Assembly: GCF_003226535.1 (NCBI RefSeq)
Contig: NZ_QKOB01000002.1
Location: 186,001 to 250,000, forward strand
Length of the DNA: 64,000 bases
Reading direction: 5' to 3'
Source: Meiothermus sp. Pnk-1
Lineage (GTDB): Bacteria > Deinococcota > Deinococci > Deinococcales > Thermaceae
Positions 15,772 to 22,512 of this stretch are shown here, one piece after another. The notes beneath the pieces are model-generated. The model had not been told where the DNA came from and searched no databases. It worked only from the letters and a program-made list of their open reading frames with translations. Position numbers and translations under genes: made by a program. Within the stretch, counting starts at the first letter, position 1; every line of letters begins with the position of its first letter.

Positions 15772-16544
15772 CCCTGTTTGCCAAAGACGTAGCCCCGCTG
15801 GAAACGGTACGCGCCTGGCGCGCTCAGCCCACCGAGTTTGACCCCCTCGAGCACGAGGCCTACTGCGATAACGGGATGGTGACCTATTGGCGTGAGGACG
15901 GCAGCACCGCGGGTTTGCGTTGCCCGGTGTGCGACTACCTCGCGAACTTCACCCGTTTGCGGGAGCGGATGCTCGCGGCGGGGATTGGCTCGATCTACCT
16001 CGATAAGGACTGGGATTCCCTAGCCCCGGTTCCCCCCTTCCCCCACCTCCAGGCGGTATGCGCCCGCCTGGATGAGGTGATCCTGCAGGGGCACAGCCTG
16101 CTGCTGCATGGGGAATCCGGCCAGGGGAAAACCCAGGCCGCGGTGCTGATCGCTAAAGAGGCAATCAAGCGGGGGTACTCCGTGGCGGTGGAAAACCTCG
16201 GGCAGCTCAGCATCCAGGTGATGGACGCCATCAAGGGCATAGGCGAGGACACCATGGGATCCACGGTGAGGCGCCTGCAGCAGGTAGATCTGCTGGTACT
16301 CGATGACCTGGGGGCGGGAGAAGGGGAGAGCCTGGGGATCGAGCGGCGCTTGGCCTATCTCATCCTGGAAGGGCGGCAAAAGATGCAGCGGCCCACCGTC
16401 GCTACCACCAACCTCGAGCTGCACGAACTGGGGGAAATGCTAGGGGCGCGCACCTTGCAGCGGCTCGAACCGCTAAAGGTGATCCGGGTCAACCACGGCA
16501 CCAACTTTCGCCTGCAGGGAGGGAAAAGCGCATGGGACGAATAA
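15768..16544 (+). CDS. DnaC-type helicase loader (AAA+ ATPase)
   Basis: A 258-residue IstB/DnaC-like ATPase. The Walker A motif is LLLHGESGQGKTQAAV near residue 113, Walker B is DLLVLDDLGAGEGES near 178, a sensor-1 is VATTNLEL near 211, and an arginine finger region is GARTLQRLE. An N-terminal CPVCDY pair (residues about 45-50) may be part of a zinc site. It would load the host DnaB helicase onto the origin in the preceding gene. ATGA overlap with the initiator and 13-bp overlap with the next gene. Confidence 0.85.
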   Translation: MTLFAKDVAPLETVRAWRAQPTEFDPLEHEAYCDNGMVTYWREDGSTAGLRCPVCDYLANFTRLRERMLAAGIGSIYLDKDWDSLAPVPPFPHLQAVCARLDEVILQGHSLLLHGESGQGKTQAAVLIAKEAIKRGYSVAVENLGQLSIQVMDAIKGIGEDTMGSTVRRLQQVDLLVLDDLGAGEGESLGIERRLAYLILEGRQKMQRPTVATTNLELHELGEMLGARTLQRLEPLKVIRVNHGTNFRLQGGKSAWDE

Positions 16545-16906
16545 GGGCCCTAGCCGCGTTTGCCCTGCTGGCCCTGCTCGGCTGCGTCGCGCTGTGGCAG
16601 GTAATGCCCCGCCCAGCTCAAGAACCCCTGGTAGTCGTACTTCCCCTCCCCCGTCCCAATCCCTCCTATCCAGGCGACCTTCGCGCCCTGCTCGAGCAAG
16701 CCGGTACCGCGTGCGCTCGAGCCATGTGGAATGGCCTAGGCAGCGTTGATTGGATCCCCGCCTTTTCCTGTAGGCTCGAGCGGCGGGGTGAGCGCTGGGG
16801 GATGCGCGCTATGTATCGCGGGCATCCCATCCCCGCCGCTCCCGGCTGGCCGGATACCTGGGTGAGCCTGTCCGGGGAAGAGTACCGGTTGCGGGAGTTG
16901 CCGTAA
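16532..16906 (+). CDS. small membrane-anchored protein, function unknown
   Basis: A 124-residue protein with an N-terminal hydrophobic segment (residues 6-24, AAFALLALLGCVALWQVM). LLGC looks like a lipobox, but the segment runs on afterwards, so a simple N-terminal anchor is equally possible. The remainder (TACARAMWNGLGSVDWIPAFSC) has two cysteines. Not recognised. The start lies inside the 3' end of the loader gene, 10 nt after GGAGG. Confidence 0.55.
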   Translation: MGRIRALAAFALLALLGCVALWQVMPRPAQEPLVVVLPLPRPNPSYPGDLRALLEQAGTACARAMWNGLGSVDWIPAFSCRLERRGERWGMRAMYRGHPIPAAPGWPDTWVSLSGEEYRLRELP

Positions 16907-16909
16907 GCC

Positions 16910-16938
16910 TTGTCAACGGCTAGAACACTATGTAATAG
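16910..16938 (+). promoter_or_regulatory. sigma70-type promoter before the second early operon
   Basis: TTGTCA (16910-16915), 17-bp spacer, TAATAG (16933-16938). A GAGG ribosome site and the ATG at 16956 follow. The core ACTATGTAATAGTAATAAC resembles the promoter cores at 29870-29890 and 46072-46086. Confidence 0.65.
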
Positions 16939-16955
16939 TAATAACGAGGATCCCA

Positions 16956-17801
16956 ATGCCCCCCACCCTTTGCCCCTTACCCCCGGCTGGCCTGCCCCCG
17001 ACTCCCCCCATCTGGCAGCACCTGATCCGCTGGCACGAGTGGCTGAACCGCGCCGAGATGCCCCTGCTCGAGCGCCAGGTATGGGAGTTCAGCTATCGTA
17101 TGCCCCCCGAGGCAGCCATTGCGCATATCCGCACCTGGCGGCCCCGGGGCGAGATCCGTAGCCGCGAGGCGTCGGAGTTCTGGGCGCACCACCGGGCCAT
17201 GGCCCTCTACGCCCTGCTCGCCCGCCCTGGGACCTTCTCGGCGCTCGAGCGCGATTTGGGCCTTTCGCCCTCGGTGCTGTACCACCTGCTGGATGACTGG
17301 AAGATCAAGCACATCACCCTCGACCGCTTGCAGCGGATCCAGGCCGAGGGGCATCGGGGGGTCTATGAGGGGCAACTCTCCTGGGAAGGGGGGTGCTACC
17401 TGCTGCGCACCGATGACTGGCAGGTGCTGCAGGTGCGCTACACCCACTACGGCACCTGGGTGGTGGATGACGAAGGCGGGGAGCTGCTGCAGGGGATACA
17501 CGCGGTGCGTGCGGCGGCCCTATCGGGATCGGCCCGCCTCAAAGGCGACCTCATCCCACTGCTGAGGGTGATCGGGGCCGAACGGGGGATGCGGTTGCTG
17601 CCCCACCCCAAAAAAAGCGGGGAATGGCTGATCCCGCGCGCTCTGCTCGAGGAGCTTTTTGGCCCCGAGACTATCGAACGGGTCTGCCGGGAACTCAACC
17701 TCTGCAACTGTGCCTTTTGGAGTGACGCCCGGCTGGGGTGCGGTATGGGCCATAAGGAACTCACGGGGCCTCGCTGCCCCGACTTTGGAGGATTGTCATG
17801 A
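16956..17801 (+). CDS. phage protein with HTH and C-terminal cysteine cluster
   Basis: A 281-residue protein, not recognised as a family. A likely HTH lies near residues 92-115 (GTFSALERDLGLSPSVLYHLLDDWKI). The middle (residues 130-190) reads as a small beta domain (CYLLRTDDWQVLQVRYTHYGTWVV). The C-terminus has LCNCAFWSDARLGCGMGHK followed by another cysteine, a possible zinc knuckle. It opens an operon with its own promoter and a GAGG site, and overlaps the sliding-clamp gene (ATGA), so a role in replication or early transcription is likely but unproven. Confidence 0.6.
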   Translation: MPPTLCPLPPAGLPPTPPIWQHLIRWHEWLNRAEMPLLERQVWEFSYRMPPEAAIAHIRTWRPRGEIRSREASEFWAHHRAMALYALLARPGTFSALERDLGLSPSVLYHLLDDWKIKHITLDRLQRIQAEGHRGVYEGQLSWEGGCYLLRTDDWQVLQVRYTHYGTWVVDDEGGELLQGIHAVRAAALSGSARLKGDLIPLLRVIGAERGMRLLPHPKKSGEWLIPRALLEELFGPETIERVCRELNLCNCAFWSDARLGCGMGHKELTGPRCPDFGGLS

Positions 17802-18865
17802 TTCGTGTTTCACGCAAAGCGTTGGTAGAGGCCGTGGGGCTGGTGGGTAGCATCATCCCCAAAGGGAATAAGGTCAACCCGCTGCTGGGCAACCTTTTCG
17901 TGCAGGCTAGCCCGGCGGGGATGCGGCTGTGGGGCTCGAATGGCGAGATCGACCTGGAAGTATCCCTCGAGGCGGAGGTGGAGCGGGAGTATCGGGCGCT
18001 GGTGCCCTATGCGCCCTTTCATGCTTTCCTGGCGGCCTTACGGGGCGATACGGTCAGCTTCAAGGAATCCGGTAGGCTCGAGCTGGAGAGCGAGGCCGCA
18101 CGGGCCAGCTTTGCCACGATGAGCCCCGAAGAGTATCCGGCGCTGTTTGAGGGCTGGGTAGAACCCCAGATGACCCTGACCAATGCCGAACTGCTTTTTA
18201 TCCTCAAGGCGGCCTATGCGGCTAGCACCGAGGAGTACCGGGGCATCTTCCGTGGGGTACAGCTGGAAAGCGGCGGCGGCAAGCTCAAGGCGGTGGCCTC
18301 GGACGGCTATCGCCTGGCCATGGCCTGGGTAGAGCATTCCGAACAAGCCGGGGTCTGCGTAATCCCCCGGGCCGTGGTGGGGATTTTGCAGCAGTTGGCT
18401 GAGCCTGGGGAGCGGGGGGCGCTGGGGTGGAATGAGCGGGGGATTTTTTACCGCTCCGGCCCGTATCGCCTCAGCGCGCGGCGGCTCGAGGGGGAGATGC
18501 CCGATTACAACCGGGTCATCCCCCAAGCCTTCGTGGCTAAACTCTCCCTCCCGCGCGAGGCCTTCCTGGAGTCGGTGCGGCGGGTCGCGGTGCTGGCTGA
18601 TCCCGATAATCGCCGCCTGGATTTGCACCTGGACGACAAGATAACCCTCGGGGCGGAGGGGGATTGGGGGCGAAGCAGCGAGGTGATGCAGGGGGAATAC
18701 CAAGGACCCACGCTGGCCTTCTCGGTCAGGGCTCCCTACCTGCTCGATGCGCTGAAGTATGCGGCGGATGCCGAGATCGTGACCCTGGACCTTTCCGGTC
18801 CCACCACGCCCTTCGTGGTACGCGGGGAAAGGACCATGGCCCTGATCGTGCCGCTGAGGGTGTAA
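17798..18865 (+). CDS. dnaN: phage-encoded DNA polymerase III beta subunit (sliding clamp)
   Basis: A 355-residue protein with the three-domain beta-clamp architecture. Domain 1 starts MIRVSRKALVEAVGLVGSIIP and has ANLxV-like GNLFVQASPAGMRLWGSN; domain 2 starts MTLTNAELLFILKAAYAAS and carries the hallmark VASDGYRLAMAW; domain 3 starts AKLSLPREAFLESVRRVAVLA and ends with RTMALIVPLRV. Clamps tether the polymerase to DNA. A phage copy could favour phage replication or recruit phage proteins through clamp-binding motifs. GGAGG lies 6 nt before the ATG, and the stop overlaps the next start (TAATG). Confidence 0.88.
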   Translation: MIRVSRKALVEAVGLVGSIIPKGNKVNPLLGNLFVQASPAGMRLWGSNGEIDLEVSLEAEVEREYRALVPYAPFHAFLAALRGDTVSFKESGRLELESEAARASFATMSPEEYPALFEGWVEPQMTLTNAELLFILKAAYAASTEEYRGIFRGVQLESGGGKLKAVASDGYRLAMAWVEHSEQAGVCVIPRAVVGILQQLAEPGERGALGWNERGIFYRSGPYRLSARRLEGEMPDYNRVIPQAFVAKLSLPREAFLESVRRVAVLADPDNRRLDLHLDDKITLGAEGDWGRSSEVMQGEYQGPTLAFSVRAPYLLDALKYAADAEIVTLDLSGPTTPFVVRGERTMALIVPLRV

Positions 18866-19653
18866 TGGGCCGCGCCTGGACTGAGGCCCAGGTGGACTAC
18901 CTGCGGCGCAACTACAACCGCCTAGGACCCGTGGCCTGCGCGCATTCCCCGGTCCTGCAGGGGCGCAGCGTACACGCCATCCGCACCAAAGCGCAGCGGC
19001 TGGGCCTTTATTTCCACATCAACCCCCCTGAGGGGTACGTGCTGGCATCGGTGGTGGGGGCTGAGGCGGGGATGCCCTATGATCAATTGATTTTCCAGGC
19101 TATGGTGCGGGAAACCCTGCGGCTATGGGTGGAAGCCCTCTCCTGGCGCTATCTCCGCCGCCGCGCTAGGTGGATTCCCCCCCTCCCCCTCTTGCTCCAG
19201 ATAAAGCGGGCCTGGGTGGTGCATGAGCGCCTTGCGGCGGCTTATATAGAGCAGATGGGGCGCTATCGAGCGGCGGTGGCCGCGGGGTATCTTTCGAGCC
19301 TCGAGGCCGCCCGCTATCTGGGACTGCATCGCGTTTCGCTGTTGCGGGGACTGGAAGGGCGGGGGGCTTATGGGGATCTGCTACGTACGATCAAGCACGT
19401 TTACTCCCCCGGCGGCTGGCTCGCGGTAGAACCCTACTCCCTCGAGCGCGCCCGCATTGGCATCGAAAAGCGCAAGCGTGCCGTTCTCGAGCGGGGCACC
19501 CCGGTAAAGGTGCTCGCCGCCGAGGCGGGGTGCCACCTGGCCTCAATCCACGACCGGCTTGCGGTGCGCAAGATTCCCGTTCAGCAGATCGTGCATCGGG
19601 GGCGGCGCATGGCGTTCGCGCTGGTGGAGGGGGCAGGCGAAGCCAATGCCTAA
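18865..19653 (+). CDS. phage DNA-binding protein with several HTH-like segments
   Basis: A 262-residue protein. The N-terminus WTEAQVDYLRRNYNRLGPVACA..RSVHAIRTKAQRLGL is a SANT/Myb-like HTH often found in phage regulators. Two further HTH-like segments are SSLEAARYLGLHRVSLLRGLEGRGAY (near 150) and VLAAEAGCHLASIHDRLAVRKIPV (near 215). Not assigned to a named family; a regulator of late genes is a reasonable guess from its position. The start ATG overlaps the clamp stop; the longer frame from 18664 lies inside the clamp gene and is spurious. Confidence 0.65.
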   Translation: MGRAWTEAQVDYLRRNYNRLGPVACAHSPVLQGRSVHAIRTKAQRLGLYFHINPPEGYVLASVVGAEAGMPYDQLIFQAMVRETLRLWVEALSWRYLRRRARWIPPLPLLLQIKRAWVVHERLAAAYIEQMGRYRAAVAAGYLSSLEAARYLGLHRVSLLRGLEGRGAYGDLLRTIKHVYSPGGWLAVEPYSLERARIGIEKRKRAVLERGTPVKVLAAEAGCHLASIHDRLAVRKIPVQQIVHRGRRMAFALVEGAGEANA

Positions 19654-20239
19654 AGCCTCCACCCTCACCAAAAAGGGAAAGCCCCTCTCGAGCTACACCG
19701 GCACCGAGGATCAGCACAGCGTTTACCTGATGCACCAGTTGCGCCTCATGAGCGCCCGCTACCCCCTGCTGGCCTACGTCTATCACGTACCCAACGAGAT
19801 GAATGTAGGCGACTGGGCGGCTGAGAAGGAAGAGATAGGGCGGCTCGAGCAGGCCCTGGGGTCGCGCAAGGCCGCCTACAGCGCGTCCTCCATGCGCCGC
19901 CGGAGGGTAGCCCGCTTGCGCAAGCAGGTAGCCAAAGGGGTAAAGCGGGGCGTACCGGATTATCACCTCAGCGCTAGCCGGGGGGGCTATGTCAGTCTAT
20001 ATGTCGAACTCAAGGTAGACCGCAATACCCTCTCCGAGGAACAGCTCGCCTACGCCGCCTTCGCGGTATCGGAGAACAACTTGGTGGCGGTGGCCTGGGA
20101 TTGGTCCCGCGCCGCCGAGGTCTTCGAGTGGTATGCGGGCTTGCCCAAAGAGGGCCCGATCAGCCTGCCCGCCATCCCCAAGGTGCGCTGGCTCAACGCG
20201 ATCCCGCCCGAAAAGTGGAAGAGCCCCCCGCCTCCCTAG
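19646..20239 (+). CDS. VRR-NUC domain nuclease
   Basis: A 197-residue protein with the VRR-NUC (PD-(D/E)xK) core. An N-terminal EDQHSVYLMHQLRL helix supplies the first acid, GVKRGVPDYHLS is the G-x-PD element, and VSLYVELKVDRNTLSEEQLAYAAF contains the ELK catalytic pair. Stand-alone VRR-NUC proteins are common in phages near replication genes and cut branched or structured DNA. The start (ATG 19646, 8-nt overlap with the previous gene) was chosen because the nuclease homology begins soon after. Confidence 0.8.
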   Translation: MPKASTLTKKGKPLSSYTGTEDQHSVYLMHQLRLMSARYPLLAYVYHVPNEMNVGDWAAEKEEIGRLEQALGSRKAAYSASSMRRRRVARLRKQVAKGVKRGVPDYHLSASRGGYVSLYVELKVDRNTLSEEQLAYAAFAVSENNLVAVAWDWSRAAEVFEWYAGLPKEGPISLPAIPKVRWLNAIPPEKWKSPPPP

Positions 20240-20359
20240 GGGGAAGCGGCTTTCCCCCTTAGCCCCCCCGGGGGGGATACTGGGGTAGAACCTCCCCGCC
20301 CCTAGATCCCCCCAAAGGGGCGGGAACCCCCTAGCCCTAGGCTCGAGCCCGACTGCCCT
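20240..20359. other. 120-bp GC-rich spacer with hairpins
   Basis: Contains GGGGGAAGC-GGC-TTTCCCCC and runs of C and G that can fold strongly, but no U-tract that would make a clean terminator. No gene is seen. It separates the nuclease gene from the next rightward gene. Confidence 0.4.
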
Positions 20360-21109
20360 ATGCCCGAAATCAAATACAACCCCGATGGCACCCCCTTTGT
20401 CGAGACCATGCGGCTCGGACATGCGGAAGTGCAACGCTGTCAAGCCAAGAAACGCGACGGTTATCAATGCGGCCAGCCCGCGGCCAAAGGGACTCGAGTG
20501 TGCAAGATGCACGGGGCGGGAACCCGCAAGCGGGTGGAGCGCGGCGAGCGCAAGGACCCCCTTACGGTCAACACGGTCTTTGGGGTGTACGCCAAGAGCG
20601 GCAAAACCCGCATCTCCGAGATCCGCGAGGAACTCGAGCGGCTGTACCAGCAACAGGATATCGAGAACACCGATCCCGACCTCATCGTGGTGCGCGCGGT
20701 GCTCAAGATGCTCCTCGAGCAGGAAGACCGCGTAGCTCAGGCCGCGCTAACCCTCGAGGACGCTTCCAAGCTCGTAGAAGGCCAGCTCGAGGCCCTGCGG
20801 CTGTCCCCCGACCTCGAGACCATCGCCGTAGTCGCCAAGGCCGCCCGCGATGTGTCCCAGGCCTATGGACTGCTGGAAAACTACTCGCGCATCGTCTCGG
20901 ATCACGCCTATCGGGTCATCAAGGCGGTGGAATCGCGCGCTACTACCCGGGCCAAGACCGCCGAGGCCAAGGCCCTAGAAAAGTTCCTCGAGCTAAGCGC
21001 CCTGCTTTCGAGCATCCTGCGGGAAACGCTCGAGCCAGAGCAGTACGAAATAGTCTACGCCCGCTTCAAAAACGAGGTAATGGCCCAGCTACAGCCTCCC
21101 GGCGGTTAG
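20360..21109 (+). CDS. phage protein with N-terminal HGGxTS-like cysteine motif
   Basis: A 249-residue protein. Residues 25-55 show RCQAKKRDGYQCGQPAAKGTRVCKMHGAG, a C-x10-C...C-x2-H motif widespread in phage proteins encoded next to terminases, probably a metal-binding knuckle. The rest is mainly helical with coiled-coil character (EELERLYQQQ; LEDASKLVEGQLEALRL; EAKALEKFLELSALLSS). It may be a small terminase or a packaging/replication accessory. It ends 13 bp before a leftward terminator, so the noncoding RNA coming from the right stops just behind it. Confidence 0.6.
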   Translation: MPEIKYNPDGTPFVETMRLGHAEVQRCQAKKRDGYQCGQPAAKGTRVCKMHGAGTRKRVERGERKDPLTVNTVFGVYAKSGKTRISEIREELERLYQQQDIENTDPDLIVVRAVLKMLLEQEDRVAQAALTLEDASKLVEGQLEALRLSPDLETIAVVAKAARDVSQAYGLLENYSRIVSDHAYRVIKAVESRATTRAKTAEAKALEKFLELSALLSSILRETLEPEQYEIVYARFKNEVMAQLQPPGG

Positions 21110-21112
21110 TGC

Positions 21113-21139
21113 AAAAGAAAACCCCCGCACCAGCGGGGG
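21113..21139 (-). terminator. leftward intrinsic terminator of the noncoding locus
   Basis: On the minus strand CCCCCGC-TGGT-GCGGGGG is followed by TTTTCTTTT. The U-tract is only on the minus side, so this stops transcripts coming from 21140-21660 leftward, not the rightward early operon. Confidence 0.75.
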
Positions 21140-21624
21140 ATATAAGTCTCGGGAAAGCCGCAACAACGGGTTCGAGCCGGGCGCAAGGCACACGCGCTCG
21201 AGATCGGTTGGGGTGGAGGTCTTTCAAGGTTCACGAGCCGCGCAGGCTCTTTCGCCTATTCCGCCCGGCGTCCACCGGATTTCGCCTCGCCCTTTCCTGA
21301 GCGTTCGCCGTACCCCCGCGCCTTTCGGGCTCTCACCGAGGCCCCCTCAACTTTCGGCTGTTCGACCGCCTTTCGGGCGGGCTAGGGGGTAACCCGGATA
21401 CGGTTTGCAGGTACGGCTAGGTGCGTTTTCGGCGCCCATCAGCCCGTATCGTGGGCCAGTCCAATCCGTCCGCGTTTGCGCACTCGAGCTTTGGCCTCGG
21501 TGCCGCACCCCGGCGCTCGGGGAGGACTCGCTCGAGGGCCGGGGTCTCTGGTGCGCCCAGGGCGGCTTATCTGATCGTCCCGGCGGGGCTCGAGGGCCCT
21601 CGAACCCAAACTAGCACAACTTTC
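21140..21624 (-). ncRNA. candidate structured noncoding RNA, about 500 nt, leftward
   Basis: No convincing protein gene exists in this 500-bp stretch; the small frames here lack ribosome sites and cross the repeats. On the minus strand it ends in a perfect intrinsic terminator (21113-21139) and begins beside a divergent promoter region. It is rich in short GC hairpins closed by CGAAA or GAAA (for example CCGCC-CGAAA-GGCGG at 21366-21380, GCC-CGAAA-GGC at 21321-21331, GAGCC-TGCGC-GGCTC at 21235-21249). It may instead, or also, contain the packaging site, since the terminase genes are next to it. Confidence 0.45.
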
Positions 21625-21661
21625 TATACTTGTCTATAAGGTAATAAAGTATACTCAAGCC
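21625..21661 (+). promoter_or_regulatory. divergent promoter region with inverted repeat before DUF3307
   Basis: TATACTT (21625-21631) and AAGTATA (21647-21653) form an inverted repeat. Rightward, TATACT (21650-21655) plus CAAGCC leads to the ATG at 21662, a leaderless start. On the minus strand TTGAGT and TATAGA are present, though only 14 bp apart, as a possible start of the noncoding transcript. Confidence 0.55.
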
Positions 21662-21994
21662 ATGAACGGTCTGCTCCCCTTAGACCTCCTCGCGGCGCAT
21701 CTGGCAGGGGATTTCCTGCTGCAAAGCGACTGGATGGCTGCAAACAAACTACGCTGCTGGCGGGCTCGAGCCCTCCATGTAGCCACCTATGCGGCTGCCT
21801 TTCTGCCGGTGCTAGCCCTGCACTGGCCGGGCCTCGGCAGGGCGCTGCTCTTCCTCGGGCTCTTGGCGCTAAGCCATTTCCTTACCGACTCCCGGAGATG
21901 GTCTACCGGGGAGACCTGGCCGGCCAAGCCCATCGTGGTGGATCAGGTCTTGCACGTAATCGAGTTGGCTATTTTGGCGAGGCTTTTTGGATAA
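21662..21994 (+). CDS. DUF3307 family membrane protein
   Basis: A 110-residue protein matching the DUF3307 pattern: LLAAHLAGDFLLQSDWMAANK, then ALHVATYAAAF, HFLTDSRRWST and IVVDQVLHVIELAILARL. Three to four hydrophobic segments. The domain is found in phages and bacteria but has no known function. Conserved His, Asp and Gln residues in the membrane part are intact. Starts without a leader after TATACT, so it heads a new rightward unit that includes the terminase genes. Confidence 0.8.
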   Translation: MNGLLPLDLLAAHLAGDFLLQSDWMAANKLRCWRARALHVATYAAAFLPVLALHWPGLGRALLFLGLLALSHFLTDSRRWSTGETWPAKPIVVDQVLHVIELAILARLFG

Positions 21995-22015
21995 CTGAAC
22001 ACACGAGGTAGGGCC

Positions 22016-22510
22016 ATGTACGACGCAACCGATGATCTAGACAAACTCCTAGCCCAACCCGAGGACCCCCGTGAGGCGGTAGAGCGGGCCGCGCGGGCGC
22101 TTACAACCGCGCGGATGGGGATAGGGAAGGGCCTGCCGCTGCCCGAGCCGGTGCAAGGCGAGATCGAATGGCCGGAAGACCTCACCCTCATCGCGCCCGA
22201 GCAGATCGGGCGGATGCTGGGCTTGCTGGCCGGGCATACCGCCTATGCCGAGAGCGAACTGGCCGCGGCTGAGGTCCAGGTGATGCTGCTCGAGTACCAA
22301 GAAGGGCTCGAGCGGGCCTTGTTCCAGGGGGATAGGGGAGAGTGGGAGACCAGCCCCCAGGGGCGGCACTATGGGGTGGCGTTGCTGCAATGGCGGGCTC
22401 GAGCCCGGCTCCTGCGGGGCCTCATCCGGGGCTATGAGTCCCGCTACGCCGCCCTCTCGCGCGAGCTGACCCGGCGCGGAATAGGCTGGGGCCAGGTGGG
22501 GAAGGGGTAG
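22016..22510 (+). CDS. phage protein, possible small terminase subunit
   Basis: A 164-residue, mostly helical protein (AESELAAAEVQVMLLEYQEGLERALF; LLQWRARARLLRGLIRGYESRYAALSREL). No named family is recognised. It lies 2 bp upstream of the large terminase gene on the same strand, where the small subunit usually sits, but no HTH is clear. GAGGTAGGG precedes the ATG. Confidence 0.55.
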   Translation: MYDATDDLDKLLAQPEDPREAVERAARALTTARMGIGKGLPLPEPVQGEIEWPEDLTLIAPEQIGRMLGLLAGHTAYAESELAAAEVQVMLLEYQEGLERALFQGDRGEWETSPQGRHYGVALLQWRARARLLRGLIRGYESRYAALSRELTRRGIGWGQVGKG

Positions 22511-22512
22511 GG

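Noticed and set aside
21165-21185. CGGGTTCGAGCCG, which looks like a tRNA T-arm
   Set aside because: No acceptor or anticodon arm at fitting distance on either strand.
20467-21300. Rightward 277-codon frame overlapping the HGGxTS-like gene and entering the noncoding locus
   Set aside because: Arg/Gly-rich shadow without start context; it crosses the terminator hairpin at 21122-21139.
21405-21639. Small rightward frames in the gene-free stretch
   Set aside because: No ribosome site or leaderless promoter box at the right distance, biased composition, two overlapping frames of equal quality.
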